A DNA stretch of 64,000 nucleotides from Bradyrhizobium sp. ISRA464 (GCF_029910095.1 NZ_CP094526.1:992001-1056000); one strand, 5' to 3'; counted from the stretch's first letter, positions 17,377 to 25,198 are shown. The notes: generated by a model not told the origin, from the sequence alone. Translations and numbers: made by a program.

Positions 17377-17401
17377 GGAACTTTTTCGCCTTTCGCGCGT
17401 A
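17377..17401 (+). promoter_or_regulatory. EcfG-type promoter candidate for phyR
   Basis: GGAAC (17377-17381), 16 bases, CGTA (17398-17401), one mismatch in the -10 element. Located about 100 bases before the phyR ATG. A second GGAAC at 17364 has no matching -10. Confidence 0.5.
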
Positions 17402-17503
17402 GTCCGGCATGCGGGGGAACAGGGGTCGCCTTAGGAGCTTGATACGTCACCCCAGGACAACGTGTTTCAGGCCGATAGGCTCAAGAACAAGGATGGAGTG
17501 GGA

Positions 17504-18313
17504 ATGTCCCGATCGCAGGTCGTTGCTGAACATCTTCCGTTGTTGCGGCGCTATGCGCGCGCGCTGACAGGAAACCAGGCGTCCGGAGACGCCTATGTCG
17601 GGGCCATGCTCGAGGCCCTGCTGCAGGATGGATCATTGCTGGATCAGACGCACGGCCCGCGCGCCGGGCTGTTCCGGCTGTTCACCCAGATATGGAATTC
17701 AGTGTCCGTGAACAACGACAACGCCGATGTGGCGACGTTGTCGCTGCCGCCGGAGCGCAGGCTCTCCAATATCACGCCGTTGCCGCGCCAGGCCTTCCTG
17801 CTGCTTTCGCTGGAAGGCTTCTCGGAAGAGGAGGTGGGTTATATCCTCGGTACCGACATCGCGGAGACGCGCAAGCTCACCGACGCCGCCGGCCGCGAAA
17901 TGGCCGCCGAGATCGCCACCGACGTGCTGATCATCGAGGATGAGACCTTCATCGCGATGGACCTCGAGAGCCTGGTGAAGAATCTCGGCCACAACGTCAT
18001 CGGCGTCGCCCGCACCCATTCGGATGCGGTGGCGCTCGCCAAGAACAAGAAGCCCGGCCTGATCCTCGCCGACATCCAACTCGCCGACGGCTCGTCGGGC
18101 CTCGATGCGGTGAACGAGCTGCTGCGCACCTTTGAGGTGCCGGTGGTGTTCATCACCGCCTATCCCGAGCGCTTCCTGACCGGCGAGCGGCCGGAGCCGG
18201 CGTTCCTGATCTCAAAGCCGTTCCAGCCGGCGATGGTGTCGGCGGTCGCGAGCCAGGCGCTGTTCTTCCAGCGCAACTCGCGCAACCGCACGGCGCGCGC
18301 GGCGTCGGCATGA
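17504..18313 (+). CDS. phyR: Response regulator PhyR (sigma-like output domain)
   Basis: 269 residues. The N-terminal half is the sigma-like domain that mimics EcfG (QVVAEHLPLLRRYARALTGNQASGDAYV; LPRQAFLLLSLEGFSEEEVGYILG), and the C-terminal half is a receiver domain with VLIIEDETFIAMDLE (acidic pocket), the phospho-acceptor Asp in LILADIQLADGSSGLD, FITAYPERFL and the Lys in LISKPF. Phosphorylated PhyR binds NepR and frees EcfG. ATG at 17504 gives MSRSQVVAEHLPLL, the normal N-terminus; a GTG at 17462 would add 14 residues. Divergent from nepR-ecfG and followed by a strong terminator. Confidence 0.95.
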   Translation: MSRSQVVAEHLPLLRRYARALTGNQASGDAYVGAMLEALLQDGSLLDQTHGPRAGLFRLFTQIWNSVSVNNDNADVATLSLPPERRLSNITPLPRQAFLLLSLEGFSEEEVGYILGTDIAETRKLTDAAGREMAAEIATDVLIIEDETFIAMDLESLVKNLGHNVIGVARTHSDAVALAKNKKPGLILADIQLADGSSGLDAVNELLRTFEVPVVFITAYPERFLTGERPEPAFLISKPFQPAMVSAVASQALFFQRNSRNRTARAASA

Positions 18314-18348
18314 TGTCCTGATTCAGATAGGCTGGCAGAACCTGGTAC

Positions 18349-18376
18349 CGGCGCGCCGAAAGGTGCGCCGTTTTTC
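18349..18376 (+). terminator. Rho-independent terminator of phyR
   Basis: Nine-pair stem CGGCGCGCC / GGTGCGCCG (one G-T pair) with a GAAA tetraloop, followed directly by TTTTT. Lies 36 bases after the phyR stop. Confidence 0.88.
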
Positions 18377-18380
18377 TTTA

Positions 18381-18450
18381 GAGCATGATCTTTTCGGGAA
18401 ACCGCTTCACACTTTGCGCTAGCGCGGCCCTCCGGGTCCGGATCATGCTC
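18381..18450. repeat. Repeat of the GAGCATGATC family (R2), second copy
   Basis: Perfect 10-bp ends GAGCATGATC (18381-18390) and GATCATGCTC (18441-18450). Internal AACCGCTTCACACTTTGCGC is the reverse complement of the core of the copies at 16289 and 39330. It sits between the phyR terminator and a DMT exporter gene. Confidence 0.85.
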
Positions 18451-18535
18451 CAGGCGACCTCCGTGCGCGTTTCGCGCGGCCCGACATGCGGCGCAGGCGG
18501 TGGAGCCTCACGTGTCCGCCTGCTAAGCGCATGCC

Positions 18536-19417
18536 ATGGACACAACGCGGCGCGACAGATCGATCGGTTTTCTCTGCCTGGTGGTGACGGCCTCCGGCTG
18601 GGCGCTGAACTGGCCGCTGATGAAGCTGTTGCTGCAGCAATGGCCGCCGCTGTTCGCACGCGGGTTGGCCGGGACTTGCGCGGCGGCGATCCTTGGGCTC
18701 CTCGCACTGGTCCGCGGGCAGTCGCTCGCGGTAGCCCGCGAAGCGATCCCGCGGCTGCTGTTCGCGTCGTTCACCAACGTCTTCGCCTGGATGGGCTTCG
18801 GCACCGTCGCGATGAAGTTCGTCACCGTCGGCGAGGGTGCGCTGCTGGCCTACACGATGCCGATCTGGGCGATGCTGTTCGCCTGGCCGGTCCTGCACCT
18901 CCGCCCGACGCTGCGCGACCTTGCTGCGCTGGTGCTGGGCGTCGCCGGTGTCGCGTTGCTGCTCGGCGGAGCCGGCTTTGCCTTCACCGCCGGCAAGCTG
19001 ACCGGCATTGCGCTCGCGCTCTCCTGCGCGATCCTGTTCGCGCTCGGCAACGTGCTGAACGGCAAGCCGTTGCCGATGCCGCCGCTCACCGTGGTCGCCT
19101 GGCAGGTCGGCATTGGTTGCCTGGTGATGCTGGCGCTGGGCGTGCTGTTCGAGCACCCGACCTACACGGCGATCACGCCGCTCGGCATTGGCTGCTTCGC
19201 CTACATGACGCTGATGCCGATGGGCATCTGCTACCTCACCTGGTTCGAGACCCTGCGCCGTCTGCCGCCGACCTCGGCCTCGACCGGCATGCTGCTGGTG
19301 CCCGTCATCGGCGTGGTCTCCGCCGCGATCATCCTGGGCGAACCTCTGGGCCTGCGCGAACTCGGCGCCGTGGTGCTCACCCTCGGCGGCGTGACACTGG
19401 CGCTGCGGCGGGCCTGA
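18536..19417 (+). CDS. EamA-family (DMT) transporter
   Basis: 293 residues in ten hydrophobic helices arranged as two EamA repeats, each with the family pattern (first: SGWALNWPLMKLLLQQWPPLFARGL; second: ALSCAILFALGNVLNG and LLVPVIGVVSAAIILGE). Members export small metabolites or amino acids; the substrate cannot be inferred. The short distance to the upstream repeat leaves no obvious promoter. ATG at 18536 begins MDTTRRDRSIGFL. Confidence 0.88.
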   Translation: MDTTRRDRSIGFLCLVVTASGWALNWPLMKLLLQQWPPLFARGLAGTCAAAILGLLALVRGQSLAVAREAIPRLLFASFTNVFAWMGFGTVAMKFVTVGEGALLAYTMPIWAMLFAWPVLHLRPTLRDLAALVLGVAGVALLLGGAGFAFTAGKLTGIALALSCAILFALGNVLNGKPLPMPPLTVVAWQVGIGCLVMLALGVLFEHPTYTAITPLGIGCFAYMTLMPMGICYLTWFETLRRLPPTSASTGMLLVPVIGVVSAAIILGEPLGLRELGAVVLTLGGVTLALRRA

Positions 19418-19445
19418 CGCGCGCTCACTCCTGCCGGGTCTGAAG

Positions 19446-19470
19446 GGAACCGACGTCGCTGGGGCGCGTT
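19446..19470 (+). promoter_or_regulatory. EcfG-type promoter, exact match, for the 46-aa peptide gene
   Basis: GGAAC (19446-19450), exactly 16 bases, CGTT (19467-19470). The ATG of the small gene follows at 19495, leaving a leader of about 18 bases that contains AAGGAG. Confidence 0.82.
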
Positions 19471-19494
19471 CTCTGCAAGATAAGGAGCTTGGCC

Positions 19495-19635
19495 ATGCGC
19501 AAGGTACTCGCGCAGCTTGATGAAGAGCAGAAGGCGCAGCTGCTTTATATCGCGGATCTCGGCACGGCGATGTTTACGTCGGCGCTGGTGGTCTGCATCC
19601 TGAAGGGAATCGTGGACCTCTTCAGCGGGGCTTGA
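19495..19635 (+). CDS. 46-residue putative membrane peptide under EcfG-type control
   Basis: Sequence begins MRKVLAQLDEEQKAQLLYIA and continues with a hydrophobic segment (GTAMFTSALVVCILKGIVDLF) to a TGA at 19633-19635. AAGGAG lies 8 bases upstream of the ATG and an exact EcfG promoter motif lies just before that, which together make this short frame a real gene. One membrane helix with an amphipathic, charged N-terminus; family unknown. Probably a small general-stress protein. Confidence 0.72.
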   Translation: MRKVLAQLDEEQKAQLLYIADLGTAMFTSALVVCILKGIVDLFSGA

Positions 19636-19680
19636 GCCAGCGCCGCATCGTGCTCTGGGCACGGACCGCACAACGCGCCG

Positions 19681-19929
19681 TCAATCCTTTGTGGGCGCGT
19701 CCGTTTCCGTCTGCGTGTGCCCCTCAGGCCCTCGATCGAACACACCATATTCGCTGGATTTCACCCCGGCTGCGGCATCGACGGCCGAGCTTGCCAAGCC
19801 GAGCCTGAGCAGCTCGCGGACCGCCGCGGCGCGGGTCGGCATGCGGTGCCTGAATCGGAAATCGTCGACGGCCGTCAGTTCTTCGGGGGAAAGCATGACC
19901 TGGAGACGTTCGGCACGAAGCTCGTTCAT
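19681..19929 (-). CDS. Small protein with ribbon-helix-helix-like N-terminal segment
   Basis: 82 residues starting MNELRAERLQVMLSPEELTAVDDFRFRHRMPTRAAAVRELLRLGL, which fits the strand-helix-helix pattern of RHH DNA-binding proteins; the C-terminal 35 residues are variable and polar. The ATG at 19929 is chosen because the family-like N-terminus begins there and an exact EcfG promoter lies 40 bases upstream. Could regulate stress genes or be a toxin-antitoxin remnant; no partner gene is visible. Confidence 0.68.
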   Translation of the reverse strand: MNELRAERLQVMLSPEELTAVDDFRFRHRMPTRAAAVRELLRLGLASSAVDAAAGVKSSEYGVFDRGPEGHTQTETDAPTKD

Positions 19930-19968
19930 TGCTGACCACCCAAACTTAGTCAGTTGAGCAATTTGCTG

Positions 19969-19993
19969 AACGAACCAAATTGCGTCGGGTTCC
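19969..19993 (-). promoter_or_regulatory. EcfG-type promoter, exact match, for the RHH-like gene
   Basis: Minus strand GGAAC (19989-19993), 16 bases, CGTT (19969-19972). The -10 lies about 40 bases upstream of the ATG at 19929. Confidence 0.82.
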
Positions 19994-20107
19994 TCAAGCT
20001 CAGACAAAAAAGTTAACTTAGTAAAATTACCAAGCAAAATCAATAATTTACATGGATGCAAACGGAACGAATCTGGTGCTCGCGTCTTTCTACTCCGGAG
20101 AGATGTC

Positions 20108-20296
20108 ATGGCCGACAAGCTCAAGCTGCCCCGCAAGCTATCCGAGGAGCCGGCTGCGCCGAAGCCGCTGCGGCCGAGCCACGCGCGGGTCATCGAGCAA
20201 TTGGACCGCTGGGCCAACAGTCCCGGTCTTCAACCGCCAAAGGTAGACGATGCAGAAGACGATGCAGAAAGTGATTCAAAGACGGAAGCGATCTGA
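20108..20296 (+). CDS. Small hypothetical protein
   Basis: 62 residues: basic and proline-rich N-terminus (KLPRKLSEEPAAPKPLRPSH), then RVIEQLDRWANSPGLQPPK and an acidic tail. GGAGA sits 7 bases before the ATG. No known domain. The end overlaps the next small gene by 47 bases in another frame; both frames look protein-like, so I keep both. Confidence 0.55.
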   Translation: MADKLKLPRKLSEEPAAPKPLRPSHARVIEQLDRWANSPGLQPPKVDDAEDDAESDSKTEAI

Positions 20297-20450
20297 GCCC
20301 CATACATTCGAGCAACGCCTGGAAGAGCATCGGGTGCGGCTCGAGCGCGAACTGGTGCGGCTGCCGGCCGGCGCCAAGCGTGAGCAGCTTATCTCGCGCA
20401 TCGAGCAATTGCGGGCCGCAGCCGAGCTGAATGCGATGCTGTCACTATAG
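20250..20450 (+). CDS. Small coiled-coil-like hypothetical protein
   Basis: 66 residues, highly charged: QRRKRSEPHTFEQRLEEH followed by RVRLERELVRLPAGAKREQLISRIEQLRAAAELNAMLSL. Resembles a family of short helical proteins frequent in Bradyrhizobium (pattern: F-E-x-R-L ... L-P-x-G-x-x-R ... R-x-x-Q-x-x-x-A); that is from memory. Start at 20250 lies inside the previous gene; an internal ATG at 20262 is possible. Confidence 0.55.
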   Translation: MQKTMQKVIQRRKRSEPHTFEQRLEEHRVRLERELVRLPAGAKREQLISRIEQLRAAAELNAMLSL

Positions 20451-20480
20451 GCATGAGCGATTGCGCGTGGAGGGGCCGGC

Positions 20481-20972
20481 TTAGCAGCCGCTGCAGATCG
20501 AACGTATGTTGGCGCTGACTTCCGCGCTATCCTTCGAGCTTTCCGTGGGAGGGCCGAGCCATCTGGGGCGTGCCCATCCCGAAGGGCCTTCCCATCCGGG
20601 ACGTTCCCAATCCGGCCTTGCTGGCCTTGCCAGAAAGATAAAGGGTAAGGTGAACTTGAGCGCATCCTCGTCCATTTCTGCGGGCGGTGGCGGAAGGGGT
20701 TGCGCACGTTCGACAATCGCACGCGCTTCGTTGTCGAGCGCGAGAATTCCACTGTTCTCGACTAGCTAGGTCGGCAGCAGCTTGCCCGTCCGGTCGAGGC
20801 GGAAGCCGACTTTGACGGTCGCGGTCTTCCCATCGGGCGGTGTGGACGGCCGCTTGGCGGCGTCCAAGCGCGCTACCAGTTCCTTTCTCCATGCATCGAC
20901 CGCGCGGCTCTGTGCGAACGACGGAGTGGCAGTTGCGATCAACAAAACAACGACAACGATCCGGTGCCACAT
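20481..20972 (-). pseudogene. TonB C-terminal-like secreted protein interrupted by an amber codon
   Basis: Reads from an ATG at 20972 with a signal peptide (MWHRIVVVVLLIATATPSFA), then AWRKELVARLDAAKRP and VKVGFRLDRTGKLLPT, after which there is a TAG (20766-20768). The same frame continues without any further stop for 94 codons: LVENSGILALDNEARAIVERAQPLPPPPAEM, exactly what follows GKL in TonB C-terminal domains. So a single in-frame nonsense codon splits one gene; TCG to TAG (Ser) is the simplest explanation. The C-terminus carries a Trp/Pro/Gly-rich repeat. Either a recent pseudogene or a sequencing error. Confidence 0.8.
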
Positions 20973-21053
20973 GAAAAGACCTAATCAATTCCAATCGACT
21001 TGCCCGTGCGATCCTATTCGCGCGACGATTGATTGCAAGCGACGCCGCTCGTT

Positions 21054-21173
21054 ATGCATCGGCTTTGCCTGCACCGGTGCCGCACCGCCGGGGACTACAT
21101 CGCGGCGTCGGTTGCGCTGCCGATCCTCGCGCTGTTCGGCGGCCTGTTCCTGGTGAGGACGTTCGCGACGTAG
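21054..21173 (+). CDS. Possible 39-residue membrane peptide
   Basis: MHRLCLHRCRTAGDYIAASV followed by a hydrophobic helix ALPILALFGGLFLVRTFAT. No clear ribosome site and no recognised family, so it may be chance. Listed because the hydrophobic part is coherent and the surrounding region holds nothing else. Confidence 0.28.
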   Translation: MHRLCLHRCRTAGDYIAASVALPILALFGGLFLVRTFAT

Positions 21174-21182
21174 CGCTCTGGA

Positions 21183-21238
21183 GCATCTTCGAGCGAAGTG
21201 GATATCTCTTCGCGCGAAACGAACGCGTCGATCAGAGC
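21183..21238 (+). repeat. R1-family palindromic repeat, intergenic copy
   Basis: TCTTCGAGCGAAGTGGATAT, then TTCGCGCGAA and GAACGCGTC align with the ureD-embedded copy. Outer bases GCTCTG (21175-21180) and CAGAGC (21233-21238) form an inverted repeat around it. Confidence 0.75.
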
Positions 21239-21246
21239 CGAAACAG

Positions 21247-21501
21247 CTAGTCGGTCGGGTGCCGGCCGGTGCGTGGGTTCAATGGGTCGGTCGGCCGTCG
21301 CCGCAGTGCCTCGGGGAGGAACGCTTCGCTGCGCTTGGGCGAGGCGTCGGCGCGGACGTCGGCCGCCCATTGTGCGCGTTCGTGCGAGGTCTGGTTGTCG
21401 TCGAATGTCCGCTTCACGTCGGTCCCATCGACCGGATCGTTGACCCCATGCTGACTCACCGGTGCGTTGGTGCCGCTGTGGATATCGCGGGAATCGTCCA
21501 T
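21247..21501 (-). CDS. Small acidic/polar hypothetical protein under EcfG-type control
   Basis: 84 residues, MDDSRDIHSGTNAPVSQHG ... RAQWAADVRADASPKRSEAFLPEALRRRPTDPLN. No known domain; highly hydrophilic. The ATG at 21501 has GGAG 8 bases upstream and an exact EcfG-type promoter (N17 spacing) ends 32 bases upstream, which supports this start over more upstream codons at 21525 and 21552. Confidence 0.6.
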   Translation of the reverse strand: MDDSRDIHSGTNAPVSQHGVNDPVDGTDVKRTFDDNQTSHERAQWAADVRADASPKRSEAFLPEALRRRPTDPLNPRTGRHPTD

Positions 21502-21532
21502 GGCGGGCTCCGCTTGCGGTTTCATCCGGACC

Positions 21533-21558
21533 AACGTTGCCCGTTCGCGCATCGTTCC
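21533..21558 (-). promoter_or_regulatory. EcfG-type promoter, exact match with 17-base spacer
   Basis: Minus strand GGAAC (21554-21558), 17 bases, CGTT (21533-21536), upstream of the small gene starting at 21501. Confidence 0.75.
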
Positions 21559-21681
21559 GAAAATGTGAAGGACTGGCGGCGCGATCCGCTGGCCGGAATC
21601 CTTGGCTCGTGCAGGACCAGTCGGTAGTATGGAACCCGTTTGGGGCCCAAGACCAAGGCAAGACCAAGGAAAGACCAGGGA

Positions 21682-21906
21682 ATGAAGCACGTCGACGTCG
21701 CAGTGATTGCTGCCACCTTGTGGCTGCTGGCGTCGATGGTGCTGGACATCCTGACGCCGAAGTCCATCACCGCGCTGATGATTGCGGGCGCACTCGCCCC
21801 GCCGTTCCTGATCGGGATAGGCATTCATTTCGCGCGCGAATACTTCAAGGCGAAGCGGCGCAGCTACGGGCCGCCGCCCCGATGGGACGAACGCTTCAAG
21901 AACTGA
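21682..21906 (+). CDS. Small two-helix membrane protein
   Basis: 74 residues: MKHVDVAVIAATLWLLASMV, then ITALMIAGALAPPFLIGIGIHF and a basic cytoplasmic tail AREYFKAKRRSYGPPPRWDERFKN. Two membrane helices. ATG at 21682 follows CAAGGAAAGACCAGGGA, a good ribosome site. No family recognised. Flanked by stress-type small genes. Confidence 0.62.
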   Translation: MKHVDVAVIAATLWLLASMVLDILTPKSITALMIAGALAPPFLIGIGIHFAREYFKAKRRSYGPPPRWDERFKN

Positions 21907-21963
21907 GCAGGGCAGGCGTGCGATTGCTGCATTGAACCGCGCCGAGGCGGCTTGCTATAGCGT

Positions 21964-22012
21964 TGCCAAGCGAAGCGAAAACCGCGCGCGAGGAAAACGC
22001 ATCAAGGCAAAG
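21964..22012 (+). repeat. R1-family repeat, diverged copy just upstream of the transglutaminase pseudogene
   Basis: CAAGCGAAGCGAAAACCGCG, CGCGAGGAAAACGCATCAAG and GCAAAGG align with the ureD-embedded copy; translation in one frame gives AREENASRQ, against SREENASKQ in UreD. Confidence 0.6.
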
Positions 22013-22022
22013 GGTTTGCGGC

Positions 22023-22702
22023 ATGGCCGACACGCTCCCCGATACGATCAGCCGCCTCTACACCGACCCCGGCGAATATATCGACAGCGATCATCCCGCG
22101 GTCGAGCAATTCGCCCGTGCCGCCGTCCCTGCCGGTGCGAGCGCGCGTGACAAGGCGAGGCTGTTGTACAAGGCGGTGCGCGACGGCATCCGCTACAACC
22201 CCTATGTCAGCATGCGAACGCCCGAGAGTTACCGGGCCTCCAGCGTGCTCGCCGCCGGCAACGCTATTGCGTCGGCAAGGCGGCGCTCTACGCCGCCGCC
22301 TGCCGCGTCCACGGCATTCCGGCCCGTGTCGGCTTCGCCGATGTCCGCAACCACCTCACCACCGAGAAGCTGCGCCAGAGCATGGGGACCGACCTTTTCA
22401 CCTGGCACGGCTTCACCGAGGTGTTCGTCGACGGCGCCTGGCGCAAGGCGACGCCGACGTTCAACGATACGCTGTGCGCCAAGCTCGGCGTCAAGCCGCT
22501 CGATTTCGACGGCCATTCGGACGCGCTGCTGCATCCCTTCGACGGTGCCGGGCGCGCCTACATGCAGTATGTCAACGACCACGGCACCTATCACGACGTG
22601 CCCGCCAAATTCCTCATGCGCGAGATGGCGCGCGAATATGCCAACATGCATGGCGAGGACCTCTCTGGCCGCGACATGGAGCGCGAGGCTGCGGAGCAGT
22701 AG
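22023..22702 (+). pseudogene. Transglutaminase-like cysteine peptidase, frameshifted
   Basis: Frame one from the ATG at 22023 reads MADTLPDTISRLYTDPGEYI through SYRASSVLAAGNA. At about 22265 a one-base loss (GCTATTGC where GCTTATTGC is expected) shifts the frame; the second frame continues YCVGKAALYAAACRVHGIPARVG, then FTWHGFTEVFVDGAW and KATPTFN to the TAG at 22700. These are the Cys, His and Asp regions of the transglutaminase core, and the shift falls just before the catalytic Cys. The product would be inactive if the sequence is right. A sequencing error is possible because the downstream frame shows no other damage. Confidence 0.85.
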
Positions 22703-22780
22703 CGGGCGGGTGTCTCGGCGGGCGACGGCGCTGACGCAAACCACCTTCGTCGATTGCGCGCCGACTGAGGGGGGCGTGTT

Positions 22781-23707
22781 ATGGATGCGGAGTTGCCGAA
22801 AGCTTCGCTGAGCCGCTCGGCTACGGGCTGGGAGGACGCGGTCGCGCTGATCGGCTTCATCCTGGTTGCCGCCGGGCAAGCCTCCAACCAGGTTCTGGCG
22901 CGCGGCCTTGCCGGCTCGGTGCCGCCGTTTTCGCTGGCCTTCTTCCGCTGGAGCATCATCGCCATCGGGCTGGCGCCCTTTGCGATCGCGGCGATCCGCG
23001 ATGGCAAGATCCCGCTGGCGCAGAACGCTTGGCCAATCCTCGCCGCGGGCTTTCTCGGCATGTTCCTCTGCGGCGGCCCGGTCTATGTCGCCGGCATCAC
23101 GACCACGGCAATCCACATCGCGCTGATCATGGCGCTGTCGCCGATCGTCGTGCTCCTGATATCGGCAGCGCTCGGCATCGAGCATATCGGCCCGCTGCAG
23201 TGGCTCGGGACGGGTCTTGCGCTCGTCGGCGCGCTCCTGATCGTCTCGGGCGGTCACCTGGAAACCTTCACCCAATCGGCGGCGGCATGGGGCGACCTGC
23301 TGGTCGTGTTCGCGATGCTCGGGTGGTCCGGCTACACCCTCCTGCAATCGCGCGTCGCGCCGCGTGCCTCGCTGCTGGCGCGCGTCAGCCTGTTCGCCGC
23401 GGCTGGCGCGCTGTGCTCGCTGCCGCCTGCGATCCGCGAGATGTGGATCGAACCGACACAGGTCTTCAACGCCAGGGCGCTGGAGGCCTACGTCTTCGCC
23501 GGTCTCGTGCCCGGCCTGCTCGCCTACGCCGGCTTCGCATGGCTCGGCGGCAAGTTCGGCTCGGTGCGGACGTCGCTGGTGCTCTACGTCGCGCCGATCG
23601 CGAGCGCGATCCTGTCATGGATCATCCTCGGCGAGCCGCCGACCACGCTCCACGTGCTCGGCGGCGCGCTGATCCTCGGCGGCGTCTGGGCGAGCTTGCG
23701 GAAGTAG
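22781..23707 (+). CDS. EamA-family (DMT) transporter
   Basis: 308 residues, ten predicted helices in two EamA repeats (first with GQASNQVLARGLAGSVPPF and FFRWSIIAIGL; second with LVVFAMLGWSGYTLLQ and LYVAPIASAILSWIILGEPP). Export of an unknown metabolite. Only distantly similar to the exporter at 18536. Begins 79 bases after the pseudogene. Confidence 0.88.
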   Translation: MDAELPKASLSRSATGWEDAVALIGFILVAAGQASNQVLARGLAGSVPPFSLAFFRWSIIAIGLAPFAIAAIRDGKIPLAQNAWPILAAGFLGMFLCGGPVYVAGITTTAIHIALIMALSPIVVLLISAALGIEHIGPLQWLGTGLALVGALLIVSGGHLETFTQSAAAWGDLLVVFAMLGWSGYTLLQSRVAPRASLLARVSLFAAAGALCSLPPAIREMWIEPTQVFNARALEAYVFAGLVPGLLAYAGFAWLGGKFGSVRTSLVLYVAPIASAILSWIILGEPPTTLHVLGGALILGGVWASLRK

Positions 23708-24008
23708 CCGCGGCGCGCGAGAGGCGAGCGCATCAGTCGGCTCTATGCCGCGGGTAATGCAGAAAAAAGCAGGGCGCGACCGGCATCACCACGATCGCGC
23801 CCTACGTCGCCGGTCAATGGGGCAGGGGGAATAACCGGCTGCCGAAATGACGCAGAAACCCCCGGACTCGTTCCGGGCGAGCGAAAATATTTTTTGTACA
23901 CGGTTAAGTGATTGTGGGGGGCCAGAACCCCCCAGCTTTTGTTCGCGTTGTGCCCGGGATCGCCAAGGGAATTTTAAGGGAATTTTTCACGGGGCGAGGG
24001 ACATCACC
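23708..24008. other. Intergenic region with two hairpins before the secreted protein gene
   Basis: No gene seen. Inverted repeat AGGGCGCGA (23771-23779) / TCGCGCCCT (23795-23803) probably ends the exporter transcript. A second hairpin, GGGGGG (23916-23921) / CCCCCC (23928-23933), is followed by AGCTTTT and lies in the likely leader of the next gene. Between them is an AT-rich stretch (GAAAATATTTTTTGTACACGG) that could hold a promoter. Confidence 0.5.
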
Positions 24009-24401
24009 ATGTCACAGATTCATATGGGAATTTTCGGCGTGCTTGCTGTTGGCCTGACGCTCGGAGCCGTCCAGCTCGCGTCGGGCCATGATCTGATCGG
24101 CGGCCAGCAGGTCGCCACGACCCCGGCGCCCGAGAGCGCCGTCAATCGCGCCGCCAAGGCCGACCGTGCTGCGGCGCCGGTGGCCGGTCAGAAGACGAAG
24201 ACCATCGCGTTGAAGTTCGACGGACTTCCAGCCACCTCCGTCGTGGTCCGTGTTCCCGCGGCCAAGGAAGAAGCGCGCAACCGCCCGGTGGCGCCCGCTC
24301 CGGCCCGGCCCGGCGAGGCCCGCAAGGTTGCTTGCGAGCCCGTGGTCAGCGTGCTGACTGACGTCGCCAAGCTCCTGCAACCCGGCCGCTGCGTGACCTG
24401 A
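24009..24401 (+). CDS. Secreted hypothetical protein
   Basis: 130 residues with an N-terminal hydrophobic segment (MGIFGVLAVGLTLGAVQLAS) acting as signal peptide or anchor, an Ala/Pro-rich linker, a strand-like region KTIALKFDGLPATSVVVRVPA and a C-terminus KVACEPVVSVLTDVAKLLQPGRCV with two cysteines that could form a disulfide. No domain recognised. ATG at 24009 chosen for the signal segment. Confidence 0.65.
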   Translation: MSQIHMGIFGVLAVGLTLGAVQLASGHDLIGGQQVATTPAPESAVNRAAKADRAAAPVAGQKTKTIALKFDGLPATSVVVRVPAAKEEARNRPVAPAPARPGEARKVACEPVVSVLTDVAKLLQPGRCVT

Positions 24402-24817
24402 GGCCGATTGCGCTGATCCGTGATCGGTCGGCGCGGCCAGCATCCACGCTCTTGTCAGTCCGGACTCGCGCCAAATGGCGCGCCCCGGAACGACCGGGGC
24501 AATCGCATAAAGCATCACTGGCCTCAGGGGCTAACGTTGTTTCCGCGTCGTCATGGCCGGGACAAGCCATGGACAAGCCCGGGCATGACGAGTTTGCGGT
24601 TAGACCAACCAAACCGCACGCATCGAACGCGCAGCGTGATCTGCATATGCAGTTGCCCTGCCGGAACGACGGTGGAGGATGGAACGCCGCCCCTGGCACT
24701 GATTTGCCCGACGGCGCAAGCCCCTCACGCAAAAATATTTCTGTTTTTCAGAAGCGCAACTCAGTGTATGAATTGCCCGTCTCACCCGCCTGAGGGGCGC
24801 TTCGCGATCGTCACGAG
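24402..24817. other. Intergenic stretch without recognised genes
   Basis: Contains GTCATGGCCGGGACAAGCC ... GCCCGGGCATGACGA around 24550-24591, a degraded inverted repeat similar in style to the other dispersed elements. Reading frames present on both strands have no plausible starts or domains. Confidence 0.5.
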
Positions 24818-25145
24818 TGTTGGGTCGAGATGCGGTGGACGCCGATGTCACGGCTGACGAGCGTGGCAGATAGCGGACGGTAAAGTCGTGCAGGCCTGAC
24901 GCCCTAGTGGCAGGTGTCTCATCAGCAAGAGGCAAGACCTCTCGCTGATGACGGTGACAACAAAGCCCAGTCTCGCCGGGGAGAGCACGTATAAGCCGTA
25001 AACCATCGCGCAGGGAAAGCCGGGATTGCTCCGGTTTCACCTGTGGTCCTACCTCCCGCGTTTTTACTACACGGGACCCATGGGTGCGATCGGCACCCGG
25101 CTTTCCCTGCGCCCTCTGTTCAAGAGAGGGCGAAACGAAATGCAG
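24818..25145 (+). repeat. Long structured repeat, possible non-coding RNA
   Basis: Core is a perfect 17-bp inverted repeat, GCGCAGGGAAAGCCGGG (25008-25024) and its complement (25096-25112), separated by 71 bases that include a smaller hairpin (GGTGC/GCACC). Just 3' is CCCTCT-GTTCA-AGAGAGGG. Upstream parts include AGCAAGAGG...CCTCTCGCT. I recall very similar sequence (with GAGAGCACGTATAAGCCGTA) in many copies in Bradyrhizobium and relatives; this is memory and no second copy is in the window. Extent is approximate. Confidence 0.6.
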
Positions 25146-25198
25146 GCCTCGGACAGATCATGTCGCGAGAATGCGAAGCTGCGTCCCCATCCACTTCT

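Noticed and set aside
24452..24793. A 113-codon open frame in the large intergenic gap
   Set aside because: It runs through a degraded dispersed repeat, has no ribosome site or recognisable domain, and its composition follows the repeat DNA.
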